In this document: positions 7,268 to 15,426 of the stretch, piece after piece
Numbering within the stretch: the stretch's first letter is position 1
Layout of the letters: every line of letters begins with the position of its first letter
Notes under the pieces: generated by a model
Seen by the model: only the letters and a program-made list of their open reading frames with translations
Told to the model about the DNA's origin: nothing
Database searches by the model: none
Position numbers and translations under genes: made by a program
NCBI RefSeq assembly: GCF_030915505.1
Contig: NZ_CP133265.1
Location: 2,446,001-2,510,000 of the forward strand
From: Neobacillus sp. OS1-2
Lineage (GTDB): Bacteria; Bacillota; Bacilli; Bacillales; Cytobacillaceae
Direction of reading: 5' to 3'
DNA: 64,000 bases

Positions 7268-8506
7268 ATGGAAATGGCTGATTTTATTTCATTTGAAGAA
7301 CTGCGGTTGAAGATGGACCAATTGAAGGAAAAGGTAACAACTGATCTAAATAATTCCAAACTGGCTTATATTTATTGCGGCGTCATTGATGAATTCCTTC
7401 TATTTTGTAAACAGGAATCATCTTACATGCCAGTGGACAATGTACCGAAATATTATGAACAGGTAACAGGGGTAAGTCCATACATACGCCCCTCAACCGA
7501 ATGTAAAAAACGTAAGGCGCGAGCAGTACTATTTATCAGAGATACGTTGAATGGATGTGATTTGGCAAGAAGGTATATCTATCATTCCACTTCAATACCA
7601 GAAACCTTCCAGAAAGATATCCAGCTTTATGAAGAGTGGCTAGTTTCAAAGGAATGTAGTCGCAGTACAATAAGAACCCGTATCGGAAGATTAAAACCAT
7701 TTTTTATTTTTATTTTCGAAAATGGCTGTTCTTCGATTGACAGTTTGGATCCCCAAACGTTTGTTAATTTTATCGGAACCCTTGATGGGCACTATTCTTC
7801 TACAGGAAAAACGAATATTCTTTATACCATCAAAAGTTATTTTTCCTGCCCAATGATCAGTAGTAATTTGAAATTTAGATTTGATTCCTTTTTGGAAAAC
7901 CTTCACACGAACAAACATGAGCGACTAGAATCTGCTTATTCTGCCGAGGAAATACGAAAGGTACTGGATTCCGTCGACAGAGCCTCTGGGCAGGGGAAAA
8001 TGTTGTATCTAATGATGCTTCTTGCTAGTGTGTATGGGCTCCGTTCTTCTGATATCAGGACCCTCCAACTATCGAACGTCGACTGGAAAAAGCAGTGCAT
8101 TAAACTTAGCCAACAAAAGACCAAAAGATATTTGGAACTTCCTTTAATACAGGAAGTATGCTTGGCGCTGCTGGATTATATAAAAAACTCCAGACCCCAA
8201 ACTATAGATGATTATATTTTTATTAGACAAAAACCACCCCATGTGCCATATGCAGATGATAACCACTTTTCGCAAAAAGTCCGCGCCTTCTTTAAGAAAG
8301 CCGGGATCAATACGGATCGGAAACATGCTGGACTTCACTCCATGAGACACAGCTTGGCAACTGGTATGATGTTGGACGGTGTTCAGATCAGCGAAATTGC
8401 CACAATCCTTGGACATACATCTCCCCAGACAACCACTAGGTACATCTGGTCCGATATTTCTCAGTTAAGAAAAGCCTCTATGGAGGTGATGACGTATGCT
8501 GAATGA
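7268..8506 (+). CDS. ritA: Tyrosine recombinase, first of the RIT trio
   Basis: A 412-residue site-specific recombinase, the longest of the three. The ATG at 7268 follows GAGAGGAG. The N-terminal 200 residues hold the SAM-like DNA-binding region. The catalytic domain has the first Arg in YGLRSSD (about residue 259), HSMRHS (the H-x-x-R box, about 357-360), LGH, and the Tyr nucleophile in TTTRYIW (about 392). All are intact. It overlaps the next gene by 11 bases, a sign of translational coupling. In RIT elements all three recombinases are thought to act together on the element ends. Confidence 0.9.
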   Translation: MEMADFISFEELRLKMDQLKEKVTTDLNNSKLAYIYCGVIDEFLLFCKQESSYMPVDNVPKYYEQVTGVSPYIRPSTECKKRKARAVLFIRDTLNGCDLARRYIYHSTSIPETFQKDIQLYEEWLVSKECSRSTIRTRIGRLKPFFIFIFENGCSSIDSLDPQTFVNFIGTLDGHYSSTGKTNILYTIKSYFSCPMISSNLKFRFDSFLENLHTNKHERLESAYSAEEIRKVLDSVDRASGQGKMLYLMMLLASVYGLRSSDIRTLQLSNVDWKKQCIKLSQQKTKRYLELPLIQEVCLALLDYIKNSRPQTIDDYIFIRQKPPHVPYADDNHFSQKVRAFFKKAGINTDRKHAGLHSMRHSLATGMMLDGVQISEIATILGHTSPQTTTRYIWSDISQLRKASMEVMTYAE

Positions 8507-9485
8507 TAAGGAATTTCAAGCTTTCCAAGAAGGAATTTTCAAGGATTATTTCAAAAAATATATAATGTTTAAACGTGGTAAAGGTGAAAAAGTGACACAT
8601 TCCACACTGATTAGATTGAAATCACTAAACCAAGAGCTTACCCTTTCTTGTGATAGTCTGGAAATCAGTCATGAAGTGGCAGAGTTCATTCTACGTGAAA
8701 GAGAAAAGGAAAGTCCGTCATCCAGGGGACTTCGCGTTTCAGATTTCCGTCAGTTCTCAGCTTTTCTTCGAAGTTTGGAGATTGTTTCCTATGAAATACC
8801 ACGTAAATATATGAAGAAAGTATACCTGCCATTCCGTCCATATATTTTTTCAGAAGCTGAACTGGAGTCCATTACCGTGGCAGCTGATCAACTTTCACAA
8901 GGGAGAAGATCAAATACCCATTGTCAAATTTATCCTGTCATCACCCGTATTTTGATTGGAACTGGGATGCGTATCGGGGAAGTCCTTTCGCTTAGAATAA
9001 AGGATGTAGACATGGTTGACCAACTACTTATTGTGTATAAATCAAAAAATAATGTATCCAGATATGTGCCCATGTCAGAAAGCCTTTCAGCAACAGTTGG
9101 CAGGTATCTTTCCAAAATACAGCACCGCCATGAATCGCAGCGGCATTTGTTTATTTCACCTTATACTGGAACGGGTTATTCCTATGATGCCATGAAATAT
9201 ATGTTCCGAAAGATATATTCAGCGGCAGGAGTTCGTACTCCCCAGGGAAGACTACCAAGAATCCATGATGTACGGCATTCGTTTTGTACGGCTAGTCTAA
9301 ACCGAATGTTAGAGTCTGGCATGAATCTTTATACGGCGATCCCGATTCTCGCGGCCTATGTAGGACATGTGAATTTGTCCGATACTGAGCGTTATATTCA
9401 TTTAACAGAACATGGATACAGCGACTTTATCAAGAAAGAATCCAATCTAAGCAGCCTAATTCCGGAGGTGTGTGATGAAAACTAA
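8496..9485 (+). CDS. ritB: Tyrosine recombinase, second of the RIT trio
   Basis: A 329-residue recombinase. GGAGGTGATG, inside the end of the first gene, is its ribosome site. Catalytic residues visible are Arg in GTGMRIGE, the H-x-x-R box in HDVRHSF, the His of YVGHVN and the Tyr nucleophile in TERYIHL. The N-terminal half is the DNA-clasping region. It overlaps the third gene. The sequence is clearly different from the other two recombinases, so this is a set of three paralogue types rather than recent duplicates. Confidence 0.9.
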   Translation: MLNDKEFQAFQEGIFKDYFKKYIMFKRGKGEKVTHSTLIRLKSLNQELTLSCDSLEISHEVAEFILREREKESPSSRGLRVSDFRQFSAFLRSLEIVSYEIPRKYMKKVYLPFRPYIFSEAELESITVAADQLSQGRRSNTHCQIYPVITRILIGTGMRIGEVLSLRIKDVDMVDQLLIVYKSKNNVSRYVPMSESLSATVGRYLSKIQHRHESQRHLFISPYTGTGYSYDAMKYMFRKIYSAAGVRTPQGRLPRIHDVRHSFCTASLNRMLESGMNLYTAIPILAAYVGHVNLSDTERYIHLTEHGYSDFIKKESNLSSLIPEVCDEN

Positions 9486-10482
9486 ACCACTATCCCACTA
9501 TGTACAAGCCTATTTTTTATCCTATCTAATAGCACAAAGGGGATATGGCAGAAATACGGTGGCTTCCTATAGGGACACCTTTAAACTTCTGTTCACTTTT
9601 CTTGAGGAGAACAAATTGTCTGTCTCGAAGCTTTCCATAGAAAATGTTGACAAAAAGTGCGTTATGGAATTTCTTGATTGGCTGGAAAGCAGAAGAAAAA
9701 ATGCTATATCCACGCGGAATGTACGCCTTGCACATTTAAAATCATTTTGGGGTTATGTATTGGCAACTACCCCAGAATGGGCAGAACATTGTAGCCAGAT
9801 TATCCAAATCCCATTTAAAAAAACAGCAAAGAAACCCCCTGCCTATTTGACAGAATCAGAAACAAAACAGCTCCTGGGCATTCCAGATGGTAACGCACGA
9901 TCGGGAATTAGACATATGGCTATGCTCTCATTGCTTTATGATTCGGGGTGCAGAGTTCAGGAGCTTATTAGCCTGAACACATCCGATATTACCTTGGGTG
10001 ATATATGTAAACTTTTCGTAAAAGGCAAGGGCGACAAATATCGTGAAATACCTATAATGCAGGAAACAGGCAAAATTATCAAAAAATATATAAGCATATA
10101 TGAACGTCAGCCTGAAAAACCATTGTTCTGTAATAGCAGGGGAGAACGATTAACACGGGCAGGTATCTCCCATATTTTGAACAAGTACCAGAAACTTGCC
10201 AAAGAGATGAATGATGAACCTTTTCAGGAAAATCTCTCACCACATCTCCTAAGACATAGCAAGGCAACCCATCTTGTTAATAATGGAGTAAGTATCTATA
10301 ATATTAGAGATTTCCTTGGACATGCATCCGTGACAACAACCCAGGTATATCTAACGTCTAACCCGGAAGTCATGCGGGAAGCAATTGAAAAGGCCTCGCA
10401 AAAGATAGCACCGGACGGTGCAGATTATTTTTCTACCGAAGAAAAAGCAGATCTGATGTCCTTTCTTGAGACGCTTTTCTAA
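9475..10482 (+). CDS. ritC: Tyrosine recombinase, third of the RIT trio
   Basis: A 335-residue XerC/D-like recombinase. I chose the ATG at 9475, preceded by GGAGGTG, over the GTG one codon earlier. Catalytic residues are Arg in SGCRVQEL, Lys in VKGKGDKYRE, the box HLLRHS, LGH and the Tyr nucleophile in TTQVYLT. The N-terminal SAM-like domain begins GYGRNTVASYRDTFK, as in many integrases. The gene ends seven bases before the inner inverted site of the right end, so no cargo gene is carried. Confidence 0.9.
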   Translation: MKTKPLSHYVQAYFLSYLIAQRGYGRNTVASYRDTFKLLFTFLEENKLSVSKLSIENVDKKCVMEFLDWLESRRKNAISTRNVRLAHLKSFWGYVLATTPEWAEHCSQIIQIPFKKTAKKPPAYLTESETKQLLGIPDGNARSGIRHMAMLSLLYDSGCRVQELISLNTSDITLGDICKLFVKGKGDKYREIPIMQETGKIIKKYISIYERQPEKPLFCNSRGERLTRAGISHILNKYQKLAKEMNDEPFQENLSPHLLRHSKATHLVNNGVSIYNIRDFLGHASVTTTQVYLTSNPEVMREAIEKASQKIAPDGADYFSTEEKADLMSFLETLF

Positions 10483-10488
10483 AATATA

Positions 10489-10501
10489 TAATGTAAAGTT
10501 G
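10489..10501 (+). repeat. Inner recombinase-site candidate, right end
   Basis: TAATGTAAAGTTG is the exact reverse complement of 7215-7227. A 45-base spacer follows before the outer repeat, the same as on the left. Confidence 0.8.
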
Positions 10502-10543
10502 GGGTTAGAGATTAGCATGATTCTATCTATCTTTAACTACCGG

Positions 10544-10573
10544 CTTTACATTAATCATTTCTTTTCATTAAAT
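10544..10573 (-). repeat. Outer inverted repeat of the RIT element, right
   Basis: The reverse complement of 7143-7172 with two mismatches. It ends three bases before the istA frame resumes at 10577. Confidence 0.9.
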
Positions 10574-10576
10574 TTA

Positions 10577-11506
10577 AAAACGGGGGTTGTTAAAGCATCT
10601 TCTACGGATCCTGCCATTAACCGGACATATCAGGAGTTGGCGGAACATTATCATACAGCTATCATGCCTGCGAGGGTAAGGAAGCCAAAGGACAAGGCGC
10701 ATGTGGAACGAACTGTAGGGATCATTTCAACCTGGATTATCGCTTCTCTTCGAAATGAAACATTCTTTACCCTAAATGAATTGAACAAGGCAATCAAGGG
10801 CAAATTGGCTGAGTTCAACCAAAAGGATTTTCAAAAGAAAAGCGGAAGTATGCAAACTGCCTTCATAGAGGAAGAGAAGTTCGCACTCCTTCCGTTACCT
10901 GGTTCACCGTACGAGTTGGCGACTTGGAAGAAGGCAACCGTACAATATGATTATCACATAATAGTAGATAAAATGTATTACTCGGTTCCCTATGAATATA
11001 TCAAATATGAGGTTGATGTAAGGATAACGAGAAAAATTATAGAAATATTTTATAAGAATTTCAGAATTGCATCCCATATGAGGCTGGAGGGCAAGGATGG
11101 CCAACTCTCTACTATTCCTGAACATATGCCGATTCAGCACAAGCAGTATCTTGATTTCAATCGGAACTATTTTATGAAGTGGGCTGAAGCGGTTGGTCCC
11201 AATTCATTGGCGATGGTGAAGGCACTTTTGGATTCCTACAAGGTAGAAAAACAAGCTTTGAAGTCATGCATGGGGCTAACCAAACTCGCGGACCAATATT
11301 CCATTGAACGCCTAGAATCTGCTTGTAAACGGGCATTCTCTTATTCACCAAGGCCGAATCTCAACAGTATTAAAACCATTTTAAAGACCGGACAGGATAA
11401 ATTGAATACATTTGCCACTCGAACTACTGGTGTCGATAAAGTTGACCAAGACTCAACGCACGGTTTTGTAAGAGGCGCAGCCTACTATGGGAGGAAAGAT
11501 AAATGA
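10577..11506 (+). pseudogene. istA: istA, C-terminal part of the IS21 transposase
   Basis: This continues the transposase from KTGVVKASS, directly after VPDNL of the first part. It contains the third acidic residue of the DDE triad (KDKAHVER) and the C-terminal domain. The frame is intact to the stop, which overlaps the ATG of istB by 4 bases (ATGA). It has no start or ribosome site of its own at the junction, but a frame open from 10466 inside the RIT end could allow a hybrid product. It is a fragment only because of the insertion. No other damage is seen. Confidence 0.85.
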
Positions 11507-12246
11507 CAACCGAAAGCACATTGACCAAATTACATGAAATGCGTTTAAGCGCCATGGCAGAACAATTCCATGAACAACTGCGGAATGAGCAGTTCAACGA
11601 GCTCTCCTTCGAAGACCGATTCGCTTTGATGGTCGACATCGAATGGTCACGCCGCAAAAACAATAAGCTAGATCGAATCATCAAGGGGGCTAATTTCCGT
11701 TATCCCCAAGCTTGTATAGAGGATATAGAGTACCACACAGATCGGAGGCTCGATAAGTATCAAATCCTTAGGCTTGCATCTGGTGATTATATTCAGGGGA
11801 AACACAATCTGATCATCAAAGGTGCTTCAGGGAACGGCAAGTCCTATCTTGCCTGCGCATTTGGCATCGCCGCCTGTCGCCAGTTTTATACCGTTAAATA
11901 TGTCCGTCTTCCAGATTTACTAGAAGAATTGGCTATTGCTCGAGGCGAGGGAATTTATAAGAAAGTAATGAAGGCTTATAAGAAAGCAGATCTGCTTATT
12001 TTGGATGAATGGCTGCTTACTTCCCTTAGAGAAAATGAGGCACGTGACCTTTTGGAAATTGTGGAATCTCGCCACCAGGTCGCCTCTACTATTTTCTGTT
12101 CTCAATTCGATATTCAAGGATGGTATGAAAAGATTGGAGAGGGTACCCTCGCTGATGCCATTCTTGATAGGATAATCCATGATTCATATAATATATTCAT
12201 AGATGGGGAAACATCAATGAGGGAAAGGCATGGAATAAAAGAATAG
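11503..12246 (+). CDS. istB: IstB, AAA+ helper ATPase of the IS21 element
   Basis: A 247-residue ATPase that assists IstA in target choice and strand transfer. It has the N-terminal region LHEMRLSAMAEQF, Walker A GASGNGKS, Walker B LLILDEW and the C-terminal SMRERHG. The length is normal for IstB and no defect is visible. GGGAGG lies upstream and the start overlaps istA's stop. With istA split, this ATPase has no partner from the same element. Confidence 0.95.
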   Translation: MTTESTLTKLHEMRLSAMAEQFHEQLRNEQFNELSFEDRFALMVDIEWSRRKNNKLDRIIKGANFRYPQACIEDIEYHTDRRLDKYQILRLASGDYIQGKHNLIIKGASGNGKSYLACAFGIAACRQFYTVKYVRLPDLLEELAIARGEGIYKKVMKAYKKADLLILDEWLLTSLRENEARDLLEIVESRHQVASTIFCSQFDIQGWYEKIGEGTLADAILDRIIHDSYNIFIDGETSMRERHGIKE

Positions 12247-12292
12247 GCTTCTCGACACCACTACCGTCAGGTAGGTAGGTTGGGACTCTTAA

Positions 12293-12330
12293 AAAATCCC
12301 CCTACCAGTATCGTGAGGTAGGGGGATTTT
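12293..12330. terminator. Strong hairpin behind istB
   Basis: A perfect 14-bp stem (AAAATCCCCCTACC and its complement) with a 10-nt loop; the 3' arm ends in TTTT. Works as a bidirectional terminator inside the right part of the IS. Confidence 0.8.
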
Positions 12331-12694
12331 AAAAATATGGGGTAATCTTTCAAGGAGGCAACTTTTCCCTTAGTGCTCGGTTCTCATCCTCTAATTAATT
12401 TCAATCCGCACAACTCCCCTTTTCTAACCCATCATCTACCAGATACTTGTCACACTTTATCCCAAATGAATACATAAGAAGAGTTGCTTCACTCACATCG
12501 AACACCGCCATCACTATTCCCCCCCAATACTGAATTTAATAAATTCTCTGTTTCGTTAATGGCAGTATATCTGTAATTGGTAGGTTGAGCAAAAGGTCAT
12601 GGCACTCAGGATGGCAAGGGTGGCACTCGATTTTGTCATAGGTGGCACTGAAATTTGGCACTAGTGGCACTTTCTAATGGCAATATACAATTGT
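12331..12694 (-). repeat. Right part of the IS21 element with end repeats
   Basis: The first 260 bases hold no gene. From 12605 GTGGCACT-type repeats appear at least four times, in reverse orientation to those at the left end, and the element finishes TATACAATTG. These are IS21 transposase binding sites. Confidence 0.6.
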
Positions 12695-12872
12695 AGGTAA
12701 GCAGAACAAAGGAAGCAATAAAGCGGTTGAATGATGGAGACATTATTCAAAATTTGGACCGAACAGTATTTTTAAAAAAGGAAAAAGACAGGTCTTAGTT
12801 TCATGGGATTGTTTTCGTTGGGAGAAATTCAAGCAGCCAATGGAAACTTTTCCGCCATTTGATGAATGGTAA
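12695..12872 (+). pseudogene. Right half of the gene fragment split by the IS21 insertion
   Basis: The frame from the left side continues as SRTKEAIKRLNDGDIIQNLD to a stop at 12796. A one-base shift near 12790 leads on to QVLVSWDCFRWEKFKQPM and DEW before a stop at 12870. It is therefore a frameshifted remnant. A further open piece (about 12892-13025, with LHYYNDWIVEFDAQSLRYLT) may belong to the same lost region. The product is unknown. Confidence 0.35.
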
Positions 12873-13008
12873 GGTCTAACAAACTTGCACTATTATAATG
12901 ATTGGATTGTTGAGTTTGACGCTCAATCATTAAGGTATCTTACACAAAAGGAGCAAATAGTAGATTCGGACCATCCTCAAGCTGATAAGTCAAAAAAGAG
13001 ATGGTTCG

Positions 13009-13242
13009 TTGGAAGATTACTTGATTAAACACTTCAATGGAAAACGCAATCCAGTTTCAATTAGTATTCACCGCCAAATAAGGAGTGTAGGTTGGTTAAT
13101 GCTGGTTGCCTCTATTTTTAATTTCTTTTATGAAAGCGTGTATTGGAAATTAAACTTCCTCGCTATTGCTGTCTTCGCTATCGGGATAATTAAATTATCC
13201 CATAAAATATTTAAGGATGTTCTGATTACATCTGAAAAATAA
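13009..13242 (+). CDS. Small membrane protein, two predicted spans
   Basis: A 77-residue protein from a TTG start with a weak upstream AAAGAG. It overlaps the end of the preceding remnant frame by 17 bases. It has a hydrophilic first 25 residues, then two hydrophobic segments (VGWLMLVASIFNFFY and LNFLAIAVFAIGII) and a short charged tail. No family is recognised. A strong terminator follows, which supports expression. The start is uncertain. Confidence 0.45.
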   Translation: MEDYLIKHFNGKRNPVSISIHRQIRSVGWLMLVASIFNFFYESVYWKLNFLAIAVFAIGIIKLSHKIFKDVLITSEK

Positions 13243-13260
13243 ATATTATTAGAGTAGTAG

Positions 13261-13297
13261 AAACAGAGGAAGCAATTGACGCTTCCTCTGTTTTTTT
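13261..13297 (+). terminator. Terminator behind the small membrane protein
   Basis: A perfect 13-bp stem (AAACAGAGGAAGC paired with GCTTCCTCTGTTT), 7-nt loop and a run of seven T. Confidence 0.9.
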
Positions 13298-13322
13298 ATG
13301 AGACGAGCGAATGTGGTGCTAA

Positions 13323-14117
13323 TTAAAAAGTTTGGCCGACTCTTTTTATATCGTATTTAAAGAAGACTTTTTTAACAGTAGAATAGCTAGAGCTAGTGTA
13401 ATAAGTAATAGACAAATCTTCCAAATAGCACGCATAGGTGGAACTCCATGATTCCCATACACGAGCTTGTGTCCAACTAGCTTTGAATGGTTGATAATCG
13501 CCTGATACAGCTGCAAGAGCCCCGATTGCAACTGCTCCACCAGTTTTATCTCCTACTTTTAAACCTACATTTGCAAAGATTCCACCAAGTGCTGCTTTAA
13601 ATATCAAATTAGCAGCATATGCATCTAAATTGCTGAATGATCTATAGCTGTTTCCAAGCAAATGCCCATCTGTTTCTGGTGGAGCTACTACATACGGAGT
13701 TACAGAAAAATCGCTCTCAGCTGGTATTTTAGTAGAGGTTGTTTCGGCGTTTGGTATAGTTTGTAATGATTCAGATAACACCCGTAAATCTGCGGCCATT
13801 TTTTCTTCTTCTACTCGTTGGACAGACCTAGTTAACATTTCGTCTGTAAGTTCTTGTTCATCATCCAAGATAATCGCTACATCAATACCATCAACATTTA
13901 ATGATGCTTCTGTGTACCTATTTCCTTCCATTGTTTCTTTGTTTTTAAATTTAACTTGTTGTTTCATTTTTTTTATCTTCTGTTTTTGTGTTTCATCCGT
14001 ATTTCCTTTTCCTTGTACTACTGATTTGTCAACAGTAGCAGCAGAGGCAGGAATGACGGAAGAAAACAATAGACCAAAAGATAAAACTCCAGCAATTAAT
14101 GGTGCAGATTTTTTCAT
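13323..14117 (-). CDS. Secreted protein of unknown function
   Basis: A 264-residue secreted protein. I chose the ATG at 14117, ten bases behind AGGGAG; a TTG three codons upstream is too close. The signal peptide is MKKSAPLIAGVLSFGLLFSS with an ASA-A cleavage site. A Lys/Gln-rich and then acidic region (residues 30-110) follows. The C-terminal half has a Gly/Ala-rich hydrophobic stretch (LGGIFANVGLKVGDKTGGAV) and a Ser/Tyr-rich end with one Cys. The layout recalls a secreted factor with a cleavable pro-region, but I recognise no family. A stand-alone gene facing left, next to unrelated fragments. Confidence 0.65.
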   Translation of the reverse strand: MKKSAPLIAGVLSFGLLFSSVIPASAATVDKSVVQGKGNTDETQKQKIKKMKQQVKFKNKETMEGNRYTEASLNVDGIDVAIILDDEQELTDEMLTRSVQRVEEEKMAADLRVLSESLQTIPNAETTSTKIPAESDFSVTPYVVAPPETDGHLLGNSYRSFSNLDAYAANLIFKAALGGIFANVGLKVGDKTGGAVAIGALAAVSGDYQPFKASWTQARVWESWSSTYACYLEDLSITYYTSSSYSTVKKVFFKYDIKRVGQTF

Positions 14118-14158
14118 TGGTTTCAATCTCCCTATTTTTTGGTCTCCTGCGACATTTT

Positions 14159-14611
14159 GGTAAAGATATATACATAAAAACGGAAATATTTATTGAAGAA
14201 GAGGGAAAGTATCAAAATTACGAGTTAGAAAAAAGATTACAAGAAAATCTTAATTCTCAATCCTTATATCGAGCTGAACAATTTTGGGTTACAAATTGTG
14301 AAATGGTCAATAAAGGAAAAATGATCGGTGTAGAATTGGTGGATTTGCTGCTAGATATTATTCGATTAATTATTAATAACAAGCCAATTCCACCCGGCTT
14401 AACGATTGAAGAATACGCTGCTCTAAAACTAAAGGGTCTCTTTATGAAGACTCAATTAGTAATTGAATTATTAAAAATCCAATCTTTTTATGATTTTATT
14501 AGCAATATTAAATATTACGAATGGGATAGTCATAAAGAGTTGGCTGAAGTTTCATTTAAGGATTATTTAGACTTGTTCATGGCTAATCATTTCAGAGAAT
14601 TCCACACATAA
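14159..14611 (+). pseudogene. 5'-truncated gene fragment of unknown function
   Basis: The frame is open from 14099, but its first 20 codons run antisense across the start of the secreted-protein gene, so they are not original. From about 14159 it reads as ordinary protein (GKDIYIKTEIFIEEEGKYQN) to a natural stop, ending FMANHFREFHT. No start codon with a ribosome site occurs before an internal ATG at 14302. It is probably the C-terminal two thirds of a soluble helical protein, cut off by rearrangement. I do not recognise it. Confidence 0.4.
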
Positions 14612-14775
14612 TTTCAGTCAAGCAATGGAAGGTCATCCCAAAATCAGCGATCTTCCCTCTTCGAAATGATACGAGCTGCATTTTGGTAGTTATAATAAGG
14701 CGGTATTACAATTATTGGGGTAACCTGTAATCAGTAGTTACATAATGAATATCAACATGAATGGGGGGAAATATA

Positions 14776-15387
14776 ATGAAGTGTAGAGGAAATGTCAACA
14801 GGGAGAGAATCATAAGTGAATATGAGTTAAGGGCAGTTGCTCATGTTAAATTACTTATTGGCCAAACTAAGAAAAGTTGCACTGGAGATATTTTAACAGA
14901 CAGCTACTATTGCTTTACATATAAAAATAAAAATGTTCAGACCAAAGGTTCATTTTTTTGCGGGACTCACGCAGCTAACCATTTTTTGACCTTACTGGGA
15001 AAGCAGCCATTACCTTTGTTTAATCCTCTAAGGTCTTCTATTGGGAGTTCAGGTCAACAAAGCGTTAGCACCACTCATAAAAGTAAATGGGACCCAGCTG
15101 CAAAAGAGCTTTATAATGCTATTAATCTTTTAATTATAGTTTGGAATACAAACATCAATAGTATTTTAGCTGATATAAGAGATAACCTTGAAAAATATCC
15201 ATCGAGAACACCATTTATATCAAAAATTAAAGCATTAAATACCATTATTTCAAAAGATTTTAAAGGTAGAACACTTCAAGTGATGATCTCGGAATTGCGT
15301 AAAAATAATCCAGAGTTGAGAAGCTTTTCATTTTCCCACTTGGATTTAATATTATCTTCTGAAGGTGTATCATCTTACTTTAACTAG
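14776..15387 (+). CDS. Unknown Cys/His-containing protein paired with a RelA/SpoT-domain protein
   Basis: A 203-residue soluble protein. The ATG at 14776 is placed eight bases behind GGGGGG. The first 70 residues hold Cys and His in an arrangement that could bind zinc: MKCRG, KKSCTG, YYCFTY and FFCGTHAANHF. The remainder is helical with no known motif (KELYNAINLLIIVWNTN). It lies 39 bases before a RelA/SpoT-domain gene in the same direction, probably co-transcribed. By position it could be the partner (antitoxin or sensor) of that synthetase. That is inference; the family is not recognised. Confidence 0.6.
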   Translation: MKCRGNVNRERIISEYELRAVAHVKLLIGQTKKSCTGDILTDSYYCFTYKNKNVQTKGSFFCGTHAANHFLTLLGKQPLPLFNPLRSSIGSSGQQSVSTTHKSKWDPAAKELYNAINLLIIVWNTNINSILADIRDNLEKYPSRTPFISKIKALNTIISKDFKGRTLQVMISELRKNNPELRSFSFSHLDLILSSEGVSSYFN

Positions 15388-15426
15388 ATTTGGAATGATT
15401 TAGGAAAAATTTAGGAGTTGAAATTA

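Larger units (their letters stand above)
7120..10576 (+). mobile_element. RIT element (three tandem tyrosine recombinases) inserted in istA
   Basis: Three overlapping tyrosine recombinase genes in one direction, with nothing else inside, are bounded by inverted repeats. The istA frame breaks off at VPDNL and resumes exactly with KTGVV on the other side, so the boundaries are known to within a few bases. Gene order and overlaps match the recombinase-in-trio elements described from several bacterial phyla. Length is about 3.4 kb, near the usual size. All three catalytic motifs sets are present, so it may still be active. Confidence 0.85.
6340..12694 (+). mobile_element. IS21-family element carrying an inserted RIT element
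   Basis: It contains istA (in two parts) and istB in the usual overlapping order. Both ends share TTGTATA followed by GCCA and several copies of GTGCCAC-type repeats (6360-6440; in reverse 12605-12672). A possible 5-bp target duplication, AGGTA, lies at 6335-6339 and 12695-12699, and removing one copy rejoins an open frame. IS21 elements usually make 4-8 bp duplications. Exact termini are uncertain by a few bases. Without the insert the element would be about 2.9 kb. Confidence 0.8.
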
